A DNA stretch of 64,000 bases from SPGG2 sp964194625. GTDB taxonomy: Bacteria > Pseudomonadota > Gammaproteobacteria > Acidiferrobacterales > SPGG2. The notes below the pieces were generated by a model. That model was not told the origin of the DNA. It did no database searches and saw only the letters and a program-made list of their open reading frames with translations. The stretch lies in contig CAXMNC010000151.1 in assembly GCA_964194625.1 (NCBI GenBank), positions 1 through 64,000 of the forward strand, given 5' to 3'. Below are positions 42,003 through 50,631 of this stretch, piece after piece. The position numbers and the translations under genes were made by a program. Each line of letters begins with the position of its first letter. The stretch's first letter is position 1.

Positions 42003-42364
42003 GGGGACATTTTAACCCTACTAACGGGGTTCCGCCCCCGAATGACGGACCGTGTCGGCTACGCCGACGTATATTGGGCCGGGTTTCGTCCCGGCGGACG
42101 AGGAACTTTTGTTTCGGCAAAAGTTCCCAAAACCATTTTGCCCCGCGGTCTTCGGCCCACCACTCAAATACGTGGTGGGCAACCTCGGACTGACGGTGGC
42201 CTCAGTGGGTCCGTCGACGGCACGTCCCTGTGCCGACGACGGACACCGGGGTCCCTACTACCCGGCCCCCTGACGGGGCCGCGCTTCGGCTGCCCTTGTC
42301 CTCGGCTTGACCGTAGGGGCGAAAACATCAACGACTAGATGTGCAAAAGCGGTGCGGGCTCGAT
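42003..42364. repeat. Intergenic island of consecutive hairpins upstream of truA
   Basis: No convincing gene. At least six inverted repeats follow one another: GTCGGC/GCCGAC (42054-42068), CCGGG/CCCGG (42079-42094), GGAACTTTTG/CAAAAGTTCC with a TTTCGG loop (42102-42127), GCCCACCAC/GTGGTGGGC (42155-42180), a GGCAC/GTGCC pair near 42210-42240, and CGGCCCC/GGGGCCG near 42262-42290. Base use is more GC-rich than the genes around it. The open frame 41949-42338 is GC-driven and lacks coding character. It may be an RNA element or a dispersed structured repeat. Confidence 0.55.
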
Positions 42365-43114
42365 TTATTTGGCCTGTATGTGTTGAAAATCCTGGATCTC
42401 TAGTTTCTGGCTACGAAAAACAAAATTAATTGTGGCCTTTCCCCCAGTTGGACAACACATCGCATCCGACGGTTTCCAGATATAGGCCTCAACCTGCATT
42501 TTGGCGAGATCCACATCGATTCGATTTGTCCAGGCCCAGTATCCTTCCGGCAGTCTTGAATTCACTTGCGACCGCCAAGAGTTTGTTTCTAATGGTCGCC
42601 ACTTTCCATCCTGCCATAGAAGGTGTTTATCGCTGTTTTCCACTTTCGGGCCAGACCTAATGGGGATCTCGAGGATGGTGCCGAGCGTCGTAGGCAGAAT
42701 TTTCGGACTCTCGTACCAAGTTCCAAAAGACCCGTGATTATTGAGATCAGCCCAGATGGGTGTGATGAGACCGTTCCCCGCGTCTTCGAAAACAACCACA
42801 GCCGTGTTATGGCTCGGGAAGGAGTCGTACGCGGAATCTACATATGTGTTTTGCCCGTCCTTCCTCGCAAGCCTGCGGTACAGCGCGTAATGTATCGTCG
42901 GCGCGTCGACCAAATGTAGATTGCCAAACTCAGTTACTTTGCACTCTCGCTCGACACTAGGAACCTCATGGTAGGCGTCCTTGAGCGGAACACAATGCTC
43001 TCTAAACCACTCTAATGATTTGCCACTGTTGTCAACGATCTGCTTGGATGCAATACCTAGCGGCATAATGAACAAAACCGTAAGACCGACAAGAAAACGA
43101 CACCAGCGCAGCAT
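42365..43114 (-). CDS. Exported hypothetical protein
   Basis: 249 residues with a clear signal peptide (hydrophobic 5-21, cleavage near GIAS). The mature part is mixed and rich in Trp, with four Cys (EHCVPLKD, ERECKVTE, and the pair in DAMCCPTGGKATINF), so disulfides are likely in the periplasm. AAGGGTG is found before the ATG. I do not recognise a family. The final segment, ATINFVFRSQKLEIQDF, looks like a beta-rich end. Confidence 0.65.
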   Translation of the reverse strand: MLRWCRFLVGLTVLFIMPLGIASKQIVDNSGKSLEWFREHCVPLKDAYHEVPSVERECKVTEFGNLHLVDAPTIHYALYRRLARKDGQNTYVDSAYDSFPSHNTAVVVFEDAGNGLITPIWADLNNHGSFGTWYESPKILPTTLGTILEIPIRSGPKVENSDKHLLWQDGKWRPLETNSWRSQVNSRLPEGYWAWTNRIDVDLAKMQVEAYIWKPSDAMCCPTGGKATINFVFRSQKLEIQDFQHIQAK

Positions 43115-43256
43115 TTGTACACCCTTCTGAGGAATCTAATTAACTTGTAGCTCAAAAACACCCAGATGGAAGGGAAGGCTTATATCATCCAAGCCTGGAT
43201 GCAGCAGGTACGGGAATTATCCGCACACCAGTAGTCAGGCTTCTGCAGAATTGTGG

Positions 43257-43649
43257 TTAGCTGGCGAGCTTTGTTTCCGCGTGCCGTCGCTCGTTGCCAG
43301 CCCGACGTTCGTGATCTGCGTAGCTCGTGGGTCGGTAGGACCTACGATCATCCAGGCGTCGGTCTGCGAAATGCTCATACCAGCACTGGCAATCGGTCGC
43401 TTCGCACTCGGGTAACGGCAGGGATGGGGCGCTTTTTGAGAGGAGCCGCTTACCTTTAAGCTTCTTCGCCGCCTCGCAAGAATCAAGTCCCGGCCGGATA
43501 GACACGGCGTGGAACACGCTGATACCGCCAGCCGTTTTACCACGGGCCACTGGCCTAGGTTGGGTACGCGCCCTCGGTTCCGACAGAAACCACATTATCC
43601 ACCCAGCGACAGCAACCGCGGCGATTAACAAAAGAACCCAGTTAGTCAT
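43257..43649 (-). CDS. Membrane-anchored cysteine-containing hypothetical protein
   Basis: 130 residues with a strong GGAGGT before the ATG. One N-terminal membrane helix (4-22), a Pro/Arg-rich linker, then a conserved-looking core FHAVSIRPGLDSCEAAKKLK, and LPLPECEATDCQCWYEHFADRR ending with several Arg-Arg pairs. This core, with four Cys, is one I have seen in several proteobacterial hypotheticals; a metal- or ligand-binding role is possible but not shown. A second frame on the same strand (43235-43543) is a shadow. Confidence 0.7.
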   Translation of the reverse strand: MTNWVLLLIAAVAVAGWIMWFLSEPRARTQPRPVARGKTAGGISVFHAVSIRPGLDSCEAAKKLKGKRLLSKSAPSLPLPECEATDCQCWYEHFADRRLDDRRSYRPTSYADHERRAGNERRHAETKLAS

Positions 43650-43833
43650 CGTCCCCTACCTCCATGTGCAATTGAATTTTCGCTGATTTCCTCGAGACGC
43701 GGTGCTTCCATCACCTAAACGACTAGATCGCGTCCACCCCGCGACACACCAATTATTCTCCCACAGAATCAGGATGCGAAAAATCCCGTTCGGTTTTGTT
43801 TGATTTATTAAGATCTTAAGCTTGCTGACACCT

Positions 43834-45330
43834 TTAACCGGCACCCGCGAACATGCGGCGATAGTGGCGATACCAGTCACTCTGGAACATTTCATGTGGG
43901 TCATAACGCTTTTTGAGTTTTATAAAATCCGCCATCTGTGGATAGCACGCCTCGACTTGTCGTCGATCCGCCCAACGATGATATGTCAAGAAATAACTGC
44001 CGCCGTATTCTATTGCCTGATCGATTAGACGACGAAAGTCAGTTGCGGCTTTTTCAATCTTTTCCCGGGTGTGCACAACATGCAGATTCATCACTATGCA
44101 TGCGTAGGCCTCCCGGGCCCAAGGAAGAAAAGATTCATTATCCTTTTCGATCAACCGTATGGTTCCATAAATCACCTGGGTCCCGTGCCTTCTAAAGTCC
44201 TCTCGCAGCACGTCCATGAAGCGGCCCAGAGCGGCACGCGGGACGTACACCTCGGAGATCATCTCGGTTCCCTTGACCGGTGCGCCAAGCTGACGATCAA
44301 CCACAGCATGATAGTCATCGACATAGTTGCTGAGCTGATGGGTATCAGACCAATAACGTTGGCCCGACGTTGCCAGATAATAGGACGAATAGACATCAAA
44401 GACGCGCTTAGGATCCTTGTGCGCCAGCAAATACAGTCTACGCCAGTCGTCCTTAGATAGTTTCTTCTGCTGACTCGGCAGTTGGGCGCTGGCATCGGTA
44501 GGCCGATAACACGAGAACACACCGTCCCTGAGGAACCCCGCAGATTCTTGGTCGATAGAAAACTGGCAGTCGCCGTACAGATAACCGTTATCTGTTCGTT
44601 GCTTGAATGCGTCTATCAAGTCCGACACCTTAATAAGCTCGACAATGCGTTCCAGTTTGACGCGCGGCATGAGTCGAAGCTTGACGCTAGTGATGACACC
44701 GAACAGTCCGTAGCCGCCGATCGCGAGGCTAAATAATTCTTTGTTCTCATCACGACTACAAGTGTGTGATTCGCCATCGGCACCTATAATCGTGAATGAC
44801 TCGACATCTCCGATCACCGGCTTAAACGTCAGGCCCCTTCCATGTATATTGGCGCTCAGCGCGCCCCCAATTGACAGACGATCTGCACCCGTCTGCTTCT
44901 GAACAATGCCCCATTGTTTGATTCGGCCTCGTTGTTTTTTGACGAGCGTGCTAACGAGCTCGGGCCACTGAATGCCCGCCTCCACTTCGACTAACCCGCT
45001 TGCGTGATCGAAATTCAACACCCGGTTCATGGGTCGCGTATCGATTAATACCGTATCCGTACCAAACTGTTGTCCGCCCATAGAATGGCGGCCCCCGGCA
45101 ATGCTGATAGCTTTGCCCTCGTTCCGGGCTTGTCGCATTGCCGTTCGCAGTGCTGCGATCGAGTCAATTCGAGAAACTCGATGGACCTGAGTCAGGTTCA
45201 GTTGGGAGTGAATATCGTTGACCAGAACATCCGAGCGAGTCTCAGGAAAACGAGCACATGCAAAAGGCAAGAGGGCCATTCCAGCGCTTCCTCTCACCAC
45301 CAACTTCAAGAATCTCCGACGCCCTAACAC
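43834..45330 (-). CDS. Tat-exported FAD-binding oxidoreductase (FAD_binding_4 family)
   Basis: 498 residues from GTG 45330 with AGGAGGT six bases upstream. N-terminal twin-arginine signal GRRRFLKLVVRG followed by a hydrophobic stretch. The FAD-binding PCMH domain has AISIAGGRHSMGGQQFG and DRLSIGGALSANIHGRG. The C-terminal part resembles the sugar-lactone oxidase group (ALO-type) and ends in RYDPHEMFQSDWYR. It probably oxidises a small alcohol or lactone in the periplasm; substrate unknown. Last gene of a three-gene unit with two membrane proteins upstream. Confidence 0.82.
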   Translation of the reverse strand: MLGRRRFLKLVVRGSAGMALLPFACARFPETRSDVLVNDIHSQLNLTQVHRVSRIDSIAALRTAMRQARNEGKAISIAGGRHSMGGQQFGTDTVLIDTRPMNRVLNFDHASGLVEVEAGIQWPELVSTLVKKQRGRIKQWGIVQKQTGADRLSIGGALSANIHGRGLTFKPVIGDVESFTIIGADGESHTCSRDENKELFSLAIGGYGLFGVITSVKLRLMPRVKLERIVELIKVSDLIDAFKQRTDNGYLYGDCQFSIDQESAGFLRDGVFSCYRPTDASAQLPSQQKKLSKDDWRRLYLLAHKDPKRVFDVYSSYYLATSGQRYWSDTHQLSNYVDDYHAVVDRQLGAPVKGTEMISEVYVPRAALGRFMDVLREDFRRHGTQVIYGTIRLIEKDNESFLPWAREAYACIVMNLHVVHTREKIEKAATDFRRLIDQAIEYGGSYFLTYHRWADRRQVEACYPQMADFIKLKKRYDPHEMFQSDWYRHYRRMFAGAG

Positions 45331-45353
45331 GGTTAACCTCCTGGCGAAATCTC

Positions 45354-45986
45354 TTACCTAACAAGCACGCGTGCGGTCCAATAGATCAAAAATAGCGCGA
45401 CTGCCTGGATCAAATGGTAGAGCGCGTTGTGATTAAAATATCGAGGGTGGATCGATATGCCCGTATACTGGACCGTAGCCGCAATAAACGTCAAAACAAT
45501 ACCGCCGACGCCAACCAACAAATAGCGCATCCCATTACGCGAGTACATGACTAGAAGGGCGACGAACAGAAATATGGCGGCGGGGATGTAGTTAATGATC
45601 GCTATCCAAAACGCCCGACTTGAAAACAATATGAGTAGAACGTAAACGCCGAAGGCAAATAACGCCCCCCACAATACCCAGTTGGCAACACGCTCAGAGA
45701 AAATTAGTGTCGCGCCGATGCTCCAAAGGGCTAGAGCGGCCATGCCAATCGCGACTAGTGTCGCCGGCCAAAGCACCGTCAGACCAAGGGGCGACTGATT
45801 ACCAAAAAATCCGTGAAAAGTACCGCCAATCAACGCGGCGACACCGAGCGCAATAAAAAACGCGATGAACCGAAAGCGTAACGCATTACCCTGTGCACCG
45901 TATGCATAAATCAATCCGGCCAATACCATACATTCGATCGCTAAACCGTAATCGGTAAGGGCCACGTCGGGCTCCATTAACGTCAT
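45354..45986 (-). CDS. Multi-pass membrane protein, DUF6962-like
   Basis: 210 residues with about seven membrane helices. Conserved-looking His residues lie in GGTFHGFFG and in HNALYHLIQAVALFLIYW. This pattern resembles the ceramidase/PAQR (CREST) type membrane hydrolases, and from memory fits the family DUF6962. That link is tentative. The start overlaps the stop of the upstream membrane-protein gene; the FAD oxidase follows after 23 bp. Confidence 0.65.
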   Translation of the reverse strand: MTLMEPDVALTDYGLAIECMVLAGLIYAYGAQGNALRFRFIAFFIALGVAALIGGTFHGFFGNQSPLGLTVLWPATLVAIGMAALALWSIGATLIFSERVANWVLWGALFAFGVYVLLILFSSRAFWIAIINYIPAAIFLFVALLVMYSRNGMRYLLVGVGGIVLTFIAATVQYTGISIHPRYFNHNALYHLIQAVALFLIYWTARVLVR

Positions 45987-46426
45987 GAAGGTGTCGATCC
46001 CTGTCTAATATGGTAGTGACTGAATGTATAAAGAAAGGCTGCGAGCACCATATGAAACCAGATGGGAATAGTACCGGTAAACCATCTGAACTCAGGATGC
46101 AACGTCATGGTGACAGCGTAGCGTGTAACCATGGAAAGAAAATAGACATAACTAAACCATTTTATAAATACAGCCGCTCGCGGTTTCGGTTTTATAAAAA
46201 GGCCCGATCCCCCGGCAAAGTCGAGGACGATTTTCAACATTACCCCAATAATCAAAATCTGAATCGGCAATAATGCGGAATAAGGGAGAACGCCCGAGTA
46301 CCACTGCTCGAACGGCGGCAAAAAATCAATATCGACGATTGCAACGAGAATCTGTCCACATACTCGCAATATGAACAGTAAGGTAAAAACGGCTAGCAAC
46401 AGTGAATAGTGGAGCGGAACGTGCAT
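45983..46426 (-). CDS. Four-helix membrane protein of unknown function
   Basis: 147 residues, about four membrane helices (8-28, 48-68, 88-106, 120-138). A conserved-looking stretch RYAVTMTLHPEFRWFTGTIPI lies between helices 3 and 4, and the C-terminal FSHYHIRQG is His-rich. No family recognised. It overlaps the next gene by four bases, which suggests that the two membrane proteins and the FAD oxidase work together, perhaps with these two as an electron-transfer or lipid partner (inference). Confidence 0.6.
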   Translation of the reverse strand: MHVPLHYSLLLAVFTLLFILRVCGQILVAIVDIDFLPPFEQWYSGVLPYSALLPIQILIIGVMLKIVLDFAGGSGLFIKPKPRAAVFIKWFSYVYFLSMVTRYAVTMTLHPEFRWFTGTIPIWFHMVLAAFLYTFSHYHIRQGSTPS

Positions 46427-46601
46427 CAGTAATCGCTAGCATAGCGTTGGCATGCTTAGAGAGGCAAAACGCTAAGCCTTGCAAGTGGAACTTAGACACT
46501 AGCGACGGCGATCGAGCTCCTGGCGTCGATCTTTTCTTATCGGATCCCAACGCAGGGTGCTGCGCCGTTTTGGCTGCGCACGCCGCACGCCGTTTCGACG
46601 A

Positions 46602-46907
46602 TCAGGCCCTATGTACTTTGCCGTTGCGAGTGGTCTTTTTTGCATGACAGCTCCCTGTCTCTTTGCGTCCAGTCCGCGTGGCCAAGCGCGCCTTTCTCAT
46701 CTGAGGCGCCCCACTGAATTGCTTTAATGATGCATGTCTCTTTGTGATGAGTCGACGCCAGCGGCGAAGATCAAATCTGGGGTCATCGTTGGCAAGTACC
46801 AGCGCAACCTGGTAAATGCATTGCTCAACCGTATCGTCGCTAACGCCTGGTTGTACGAAAGCCTTGGCAAATGCGTGCGCAAGACGCTCGTGCTCATGGT
46901 TGGCCAT
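46602..46907 (-). CDS. Small basic hypothetical protein
   Basis: About 101 residues from ATG 46907, with GGAGG about ten bases upstream; an upstream in-frame ATG at 46985 is possible. The N-terminal half is helical (HERLAHAFAKAFVQPGVSDD) with DDPRFDLRRWRRLI; the C-terminal 35 residues are very basic (Lys/Arg). No membrane segment. It could bind nucleic acid, but there is no motif to show it. Confidence 0.45.
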   Translation of the reverse strand: MANHEHERLAHAFAKAFVQPGVSDDTVEQCIYQVALVLANDDPRFDLRRWRRLITKRHASLKQFSGAPQMRKARLATRTGRKETGSCHAKKTTRNGKVHRA

Positions 46908-47200
46908 AGGACGGGGCCCTCCTTTGCTTAATGCAGTCCTTATCCCGCGATGGATGCGCATCTGCGTATCGTCACGAGTGTGCATTTTTTAGTATAGCCT
47001 CTATCCGCGGGCCGGCCAGAGTGGGGTTGGCGCCGGAAAGTAGGTGGTTTATTCCGCGTCAGCGTTAATCACGCTGCTCTTGCTTACAAAAATCCTTCAA
47101 CGAATTAATCTTCATAATTTGCGCTAACTTCTCACCTTATCTTGTTGTTTGTCTTGAATTTATTGGTGTACTGCTAATTATGAATTGTCATGCTTCCCGA

Positions 47201-47584
47201 TTATCCAAACCCTTCTCCCGCTTTCCTGTACTCCTCTCTTGGAGGACTAAAAACGTCCAGAACCGTAGCCCCAACATCGTCGGTTCGAATCCCGTGCGGC
47301 ACGTCACCGGGCGTATGCCAGAAATCGCCTGCTTTCATGGCGACCTCTTCCCCACCCTGGATGCGGACACACTCCCCTTCGAGCAGGATGCCCCACTGCT
47401 CCTGAGGGTGGTTATGTACCTTGCCGGTACTGTGTGGCGCTATTCGCACTACTGAGAGCATGGCATTATCACCTACAAAGATACGAGTTGTGATGCCTTC
47501 GCCTAGCTTACGGTGAATCCCTTGTGCGTCATCAGCCAGATTGAACACCCAGGCAGGTATCTTAGTTTGCGATTCAGTGGTCAT
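47201..47584 (-). CDS. Cupin-domain protein
   Basis: 127 residues. Cupin motif 1 is KVHNHPQEQWGILLEGE (metal-binding His-His-Glu set) and motif 2 is AGDFWHTPGDVPHGI. Single small beta-barrel. Such proteins bind metals and can be isomerases, sugar-binding proteins or quality sensors; the substrate here is unknown. A plus-strand frame across the same bases is a shadow. Confidence 0.85.
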   Translation of the reverse strand: MTTESQTKIPAWVFNLADDAQGIHRKLGEGITTRIFVGDNAMLSVVRIAPHSTGKVHNHPQEQWGILLEGECVRIQGGEEVAMKAGDFWHTPGDVPHGIRTDDVGATVLDVFSPPREEYRKAGEGFG

Positions 47585-47622
47585 GATGACTGCCTCCTTG
47601 GCGATGTGATCAGTTCTTGCAG

Positions 47623-47886
47623 TTATGTCCGAGATCTACTGCGTGGATGCCTTCGTCCCCGGTAGATCTGAAACTGAATCTCTTGTTCCGCCTCCAACTT
47701 TCTCTTGTTACGCTTCTCGATGTAGGCACGGATATACATGTACACCAGCACGACCAAGAATAAAGCCCCAGCAGCTAGCAGGGCCAGGCCTCCGAGGATC
47801 TGTTGGCATTGGACATCACACATGGGGGTTGATTTTTGGCCGCTCGGATCAGGGTTCAGTATACCGCCATGCTTCCGCTGGGGCAT
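47623..47886 (-). CDS. Small single-pass membrane protein
   Basis: 87 residues from ATG 47886, or 66 from ATG 47823 (MCDVQCQQILGG). One membrane helix (AALAAGALFLVVLVYMYI type, here ALLAAGALFLVVLVYMYI) is followed by a basic, charged tail (EKRNKRKLEAEQEI) rich in Arg at the end. No family recognised. It is divergent from the Spy/CpxP-like gene. Confidence 0.5.
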   Translation of the reverse strand: MPQRKHGGILNPDPSGQKSTPMCDVQCQQILGGLALLAAGALFLVVLVYMYIRAYIEKRNKRKLEAEQEIQFQIYRGRRHPRSRSRT

Positions 47887-48013
47887 CGACCTACCCGCCT
47901 AGAGGACTTCACAAAACTTTACATTCCTGAAAAACCCTAGAAATGAACGCTAAGTATCGTTACGTCCAAGAATCGCGCTGGTGCGGTTCCCTGACCAATA
48001 CCAGGAGGTAATG

Positions 48014-48571
48014 ATGAATCAACAGACAACCAACCAAACACCTGAGCCCAAACGGCAGTACAGGGGCGGGCTTGGGCGAAAGGCTCGTCTCGGTGTCGCA
48101 GCAGCCGCGCTTATCGGCATTGGGGCCCTTGCCGGTGTCTTGATTGCCAATGCGTCAGCCCATAGCGGTTTCGGCGGTCATGGTGCCTGGGGATCCAAAA
48201 ACCACCGTTATCACGGAGCTTCGAGCATCGAAAAAATTCGTGAGCGTGCGCTCGATAAGGCAGCGTGGGCGCTGGGCTCAGTCGATGCGACGCCAGAGCA
48301 GAGCAAACGCGTGAAAGCCATCGTCGTAGGACTAGTCGAAGAAATCTATCCACTTAGGCAACAACACCATGAGAATCGACGCAGCGTTAAAGATGTACTG
48401 TCTCAGCCACAGATCGATCGGCAGACCCTTGAGCAGATTCGGCAAGATGAGATGGGAATCGCAACGCAGATCTCTGAAAAGCTTATTACTGCGCTCGCCG
48501 ATAGTGCGGAAGTGCTGACCGTCGAACAGCGTCTGGTACTTATGAATCGGCTGCAACGGTTTGCGCATTAA
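48014..48571 (+). CDS. Periplasmic Spy/CpxP-like LTXXQ protein
   Basis: About 185 residues from ATG 48014 (ATG 48011 adjacent), with AGGAGGT at 48003-48009. A basic N-terminus leads into a membrane segment (ALIGIGALAGVLIANASAHS), probably a signal anchor or signal peptide. A His/Gly-rich stretch follows, then helices with two LTXXQ-type motifs (ATPEQSKRVKAIV and LTVEQRLVLMNRL). Spy/CpxP proteins are stress-induced periplasmic chaperones or feedback regulators of two-component systems; one follows directly here. The His-rich linker suggests metal binding (inference). Confidence 0.8.
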   Translation: MNQQTTNQTPEPKRQYRGGLGRKARLGVAAAALIGIGALAGVLIANASAHSGFGGHGAWGSKNHRYHGASSIEKIRERALDKAAWALGSVDATPEQSKRVKAIVVGLVEEIYPLRQQHHENRRSVKDVLSQPQIDRQTLEQIRQDEMGIATQISEKLITALADSAEVLTVEQRLVLMNRLQRFAH

Positions 48572-48596
48572 ACCAATCCGCGTAAGCTTCCCCTGA

Positions 48597-48633
48597 CCTA
48601 GATCGCTTCGCCAACAAAGGCAGGCGATCTAGG
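48597..48633. repeat. Ten-base-pair inverted repeat between Spy-like gene and response regulator
   Basis: CCTAGATCGC (48597-48606) and GCGATCTAGG (48624-48633) form a perfect stem with a 17-base loop. No T run follows, so it is not a clear terminator. It could act as an RNA structure that limits read-through or as a binding site. Confidence 0.55.
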
Positions 48634-48647
48634 TGTGTCTTCGATAG

Positions 48648-49358
48648 ATGGGACAAGCAAAAGTGGCTGAGCGCATCTTAATGATTGAGGATGATGAGAG
48701 TCTGTCAACCATGGTGGCGGAATATCTATCATCCATGGGCCTGCAGATGACCACGCGACCCACGGCGGCAGATGGACTCAGTACGCTTGATGAAAGTGCA
48801 TTCGATGCGCTCATCCTCGACGTTATGCTCCCCGACATGGATGGGTTCGATGTTTGTCGTCGCATACGAGCCGTATCGGATATCCCGATCCTGATGCTAA
48901 CCGCCCGCGGGGATGAGATGGATCGCATCGTCGGTTTAGAATTGGGCGCCGACGATTATTTGCCCAAACCTTTCAACCCACGGGAGCTACTCGCCCGATT
49001 GCGGGCGATCTTACGGCGACAACAGCAAGGACCCACCAATCGCCATACAAATGTTCTGCGCTTTGGGCGCCTTGAGATCGATCGCGATCAAAGATGCGTT
49101 CGCGTTGACGATAAAGAGCGGCCACTTACCGGCTACCAATTCGATCTCCTATCGGCGCTGGCTGAGAATCCTGGCCGAGTCATGTCGCGCGAGACTTTGA
49201 TGGATAGAGTGAAAGGCGAGTCGCTGGAGGCCTTCGATCGTAGCATCGATGTACACATCTCGCGCATCCGCGCCACAATCGAAGATGACCCGAAACGGCC
49301 TCGCCGTGTAATTACTGTTCGTGGTGCCGGTTATGTGTTTGCGCGCCAGCAAAACTAG
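48648..49358 (+). CDS. OmpR-family response regulator
   Basis: 236 residues. Receiver domain with IEDDES, phospho-acceptor Asp in LILDVMLPDMDGFDV and Lys in YLPKPFNPRELLAR. The C-terminal winged helix has DRSIDVHISRIRATIEDDPKRPR and TVRGAGYVFA. Next gene is the matching histidine kinase. Together with the Spy-like gene this resembles a CpxR/CpxA-type envelope or metal stress system. Confidence 0.94.
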   Translation: MGQAKVAERILMIEDDESLSTMVAEYLSSMGLQMTTRPTAADGLSTLDESAFDALILDVMLPDMDGFDVCRRIRAVSDIPILMLTARGDEMDRIVGLELGADDYLPKPFNPRELLARLRAILRRQQQGPTNRHTNVLRFGRLEIDRDQRCVRVDDKERPLTGYQFDLLSALAENPGRVMSRETLMDRVKGESLEAFDRSIDVHISRIRATIEDDPKRPRRVITVRGAGYVFARQQN

Positions 49359-49365
49359 GCATCCC

Positions 49366-50625
49366 GTGCGTCGACTATATCTGCAAATCTACCTCGCATT
49401 CGTCGGCATCGTCATTCTCTTCGGAATACTGCTCGCGTCCGTCGTTTGGTATGTGCGCTCCTACACCCCAGATGACCAACGTGCATTTGGAGGCGCAGCT
49501 AAACTAGTGGGTGAAATCCTGCCATCAAGAGATCGCCCTACGTCGGAACTTCAGCGGGAGATTGAGCGCTTTAGTGAACAGTTTGCGGTCGATCTCGCGG
49601 TCACAGACCCTGACGGCAAACTACTCGCCGCGGCCGGTGAACCGCTGCCTGTACCTGATCTTACGCGCAGCGAAAGCGGTTGGATGCGAGCACCCGGCCC
49701 TACTGTCGCACTGCGGTTACCGGACGGTCGATGGCTAGCGGCCCGGCATCGACATCGACACCCTGGGCGGTGGTTGTTTGTAGTGGCGCTGTTGGCCATT
49801 GCTATTGCCATCGGTGTCTACCCCCTCGCTCGTCGTATCACCGGTCGACTGGAACGGCTACAGACACAAGTGGACCAGCTCGGTGCCGGTGACCTCACGG
49901 CGAGGGTTGAGGTACTCGGCAAGGATGAGGTTGCTAACTTGGCGCGCAGCTTTAATCGCGCCGCTGATCGCATCGAGAATCTCGTAGAGGCCAAGCGCAT
50001 GATGTTAGCGAGTGCGTCGCATGAGCTTCGCACCCCACTTACGCGCATACGTATGGCAGTTGAACTCTTGGGTGACAGCGATCGACCGGAGTTACGTCAG
50101 AAAATCGCCGAAGACATCGCCGATCTTGACGAACTCATAGACGATCTGTTGCTAGCGAGCCGACTCGAGAAAACTGAGACGCCAGATCGTAATGAAAACG
50201 TTGATCTGTTGGCATTGGTAGCGGAGGAAGGTGCCCGCGTCGATGCGAACGTCAGCGGGACACCGATATCTATCACAGGCAATGCACGCATGCTGCGGCG
50301 TTTGGTTCGAAATCTATTCGAAAACGCCCGCTATCATGGTCAAGGCACACCGATCGAAGCAACCGTTAAACCTTCAGGCACTTCTGGCGCAACCCTCGTC
50401 GTTGCCGATGGCGGCCCGGGTGTCCCAGAGACAGAACGCGAAAGAGTATTCGAGCCGTTCTACCGGGCAAGGGCTACAACTGGAAACGACGATGTCGGGG
50501 TCGGTCTAGGTCTCTCGCTAGTTCGTCAGATCGCGGAACGTCACGGTGGATCGGCACGCTGCCTTCCGCGCGATGGGGAAGGTGCGTGTTTTGAGGTGCG
50601 CCTACAAGACGGCGATTCCGGGTGA
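49366..50625 (+). CDS. CpxA-like sensor histidine kinase
   Basis: 419 residues from GTG 49366, just after the regulator stop; an upstream ATG at 49321 would overlap the regulator. Two membrane helices (about 5-30 and 128-150) flank a periplasmic sensor loop of about 95 residues. A HAMP domain follows, then the H-box SHELRTPLTRIRMAVELL, an N-box NLFENARYHG, and G-boxes (DGGPGV, GVGLGLSLV). It would phosphorylate the adjacent regulator. The signal is unknown. Confidence 0.93.
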   Translation: MRRLYLQIYLAFVGIVILFGILLASVVWYVRSYTPDDQRAFGGAAKLVGEILPSRDRPTSELQREIERFSEQFAVDLAVTDPDGKLLAAAGEPLPVPDLTRSESGWMRAPGPTVALRLPDGRWLAARHRHRHPGRWLFVVALLAIAIAIGVYPLARRITGRLERLQTQVDQLGAGDLTARVEVLGKDEVANLARSFNRAADRIENLVEAKRMMLASASHELRTPLTRIRMAVELLGDSDRPELRQKIAEDIADLDELIDDLLLASRLEKTETPDRNENVDLLALVAEEGARVDANVSGTPISITGNARMLRRLVRNLFENARYHGQGTPIEATVKPSGTSGATLVVADGGPGVPETERERVFEPFYRARATTGNDDVGVGLGLSLVRQIAERHGGSARCLPRDGEGACFEVRLQDGDSG

Positions 50626-50631
50626 CGTTAA

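Noticed and set aside
41949..42338. 129-codon plus-strand frame
   Set aside because: Overlaps the truA start region and the hairpin array; open because of GC-rich palindromes, with no coherent protein pattern.
47275..47305. tRNA T-loop-like GGTTCGAATCCC
   Set aside because: It lies within the cupin coding frame, where it encodes part of the conserved second motif on the other strand; no cloverleaf surrounds it.
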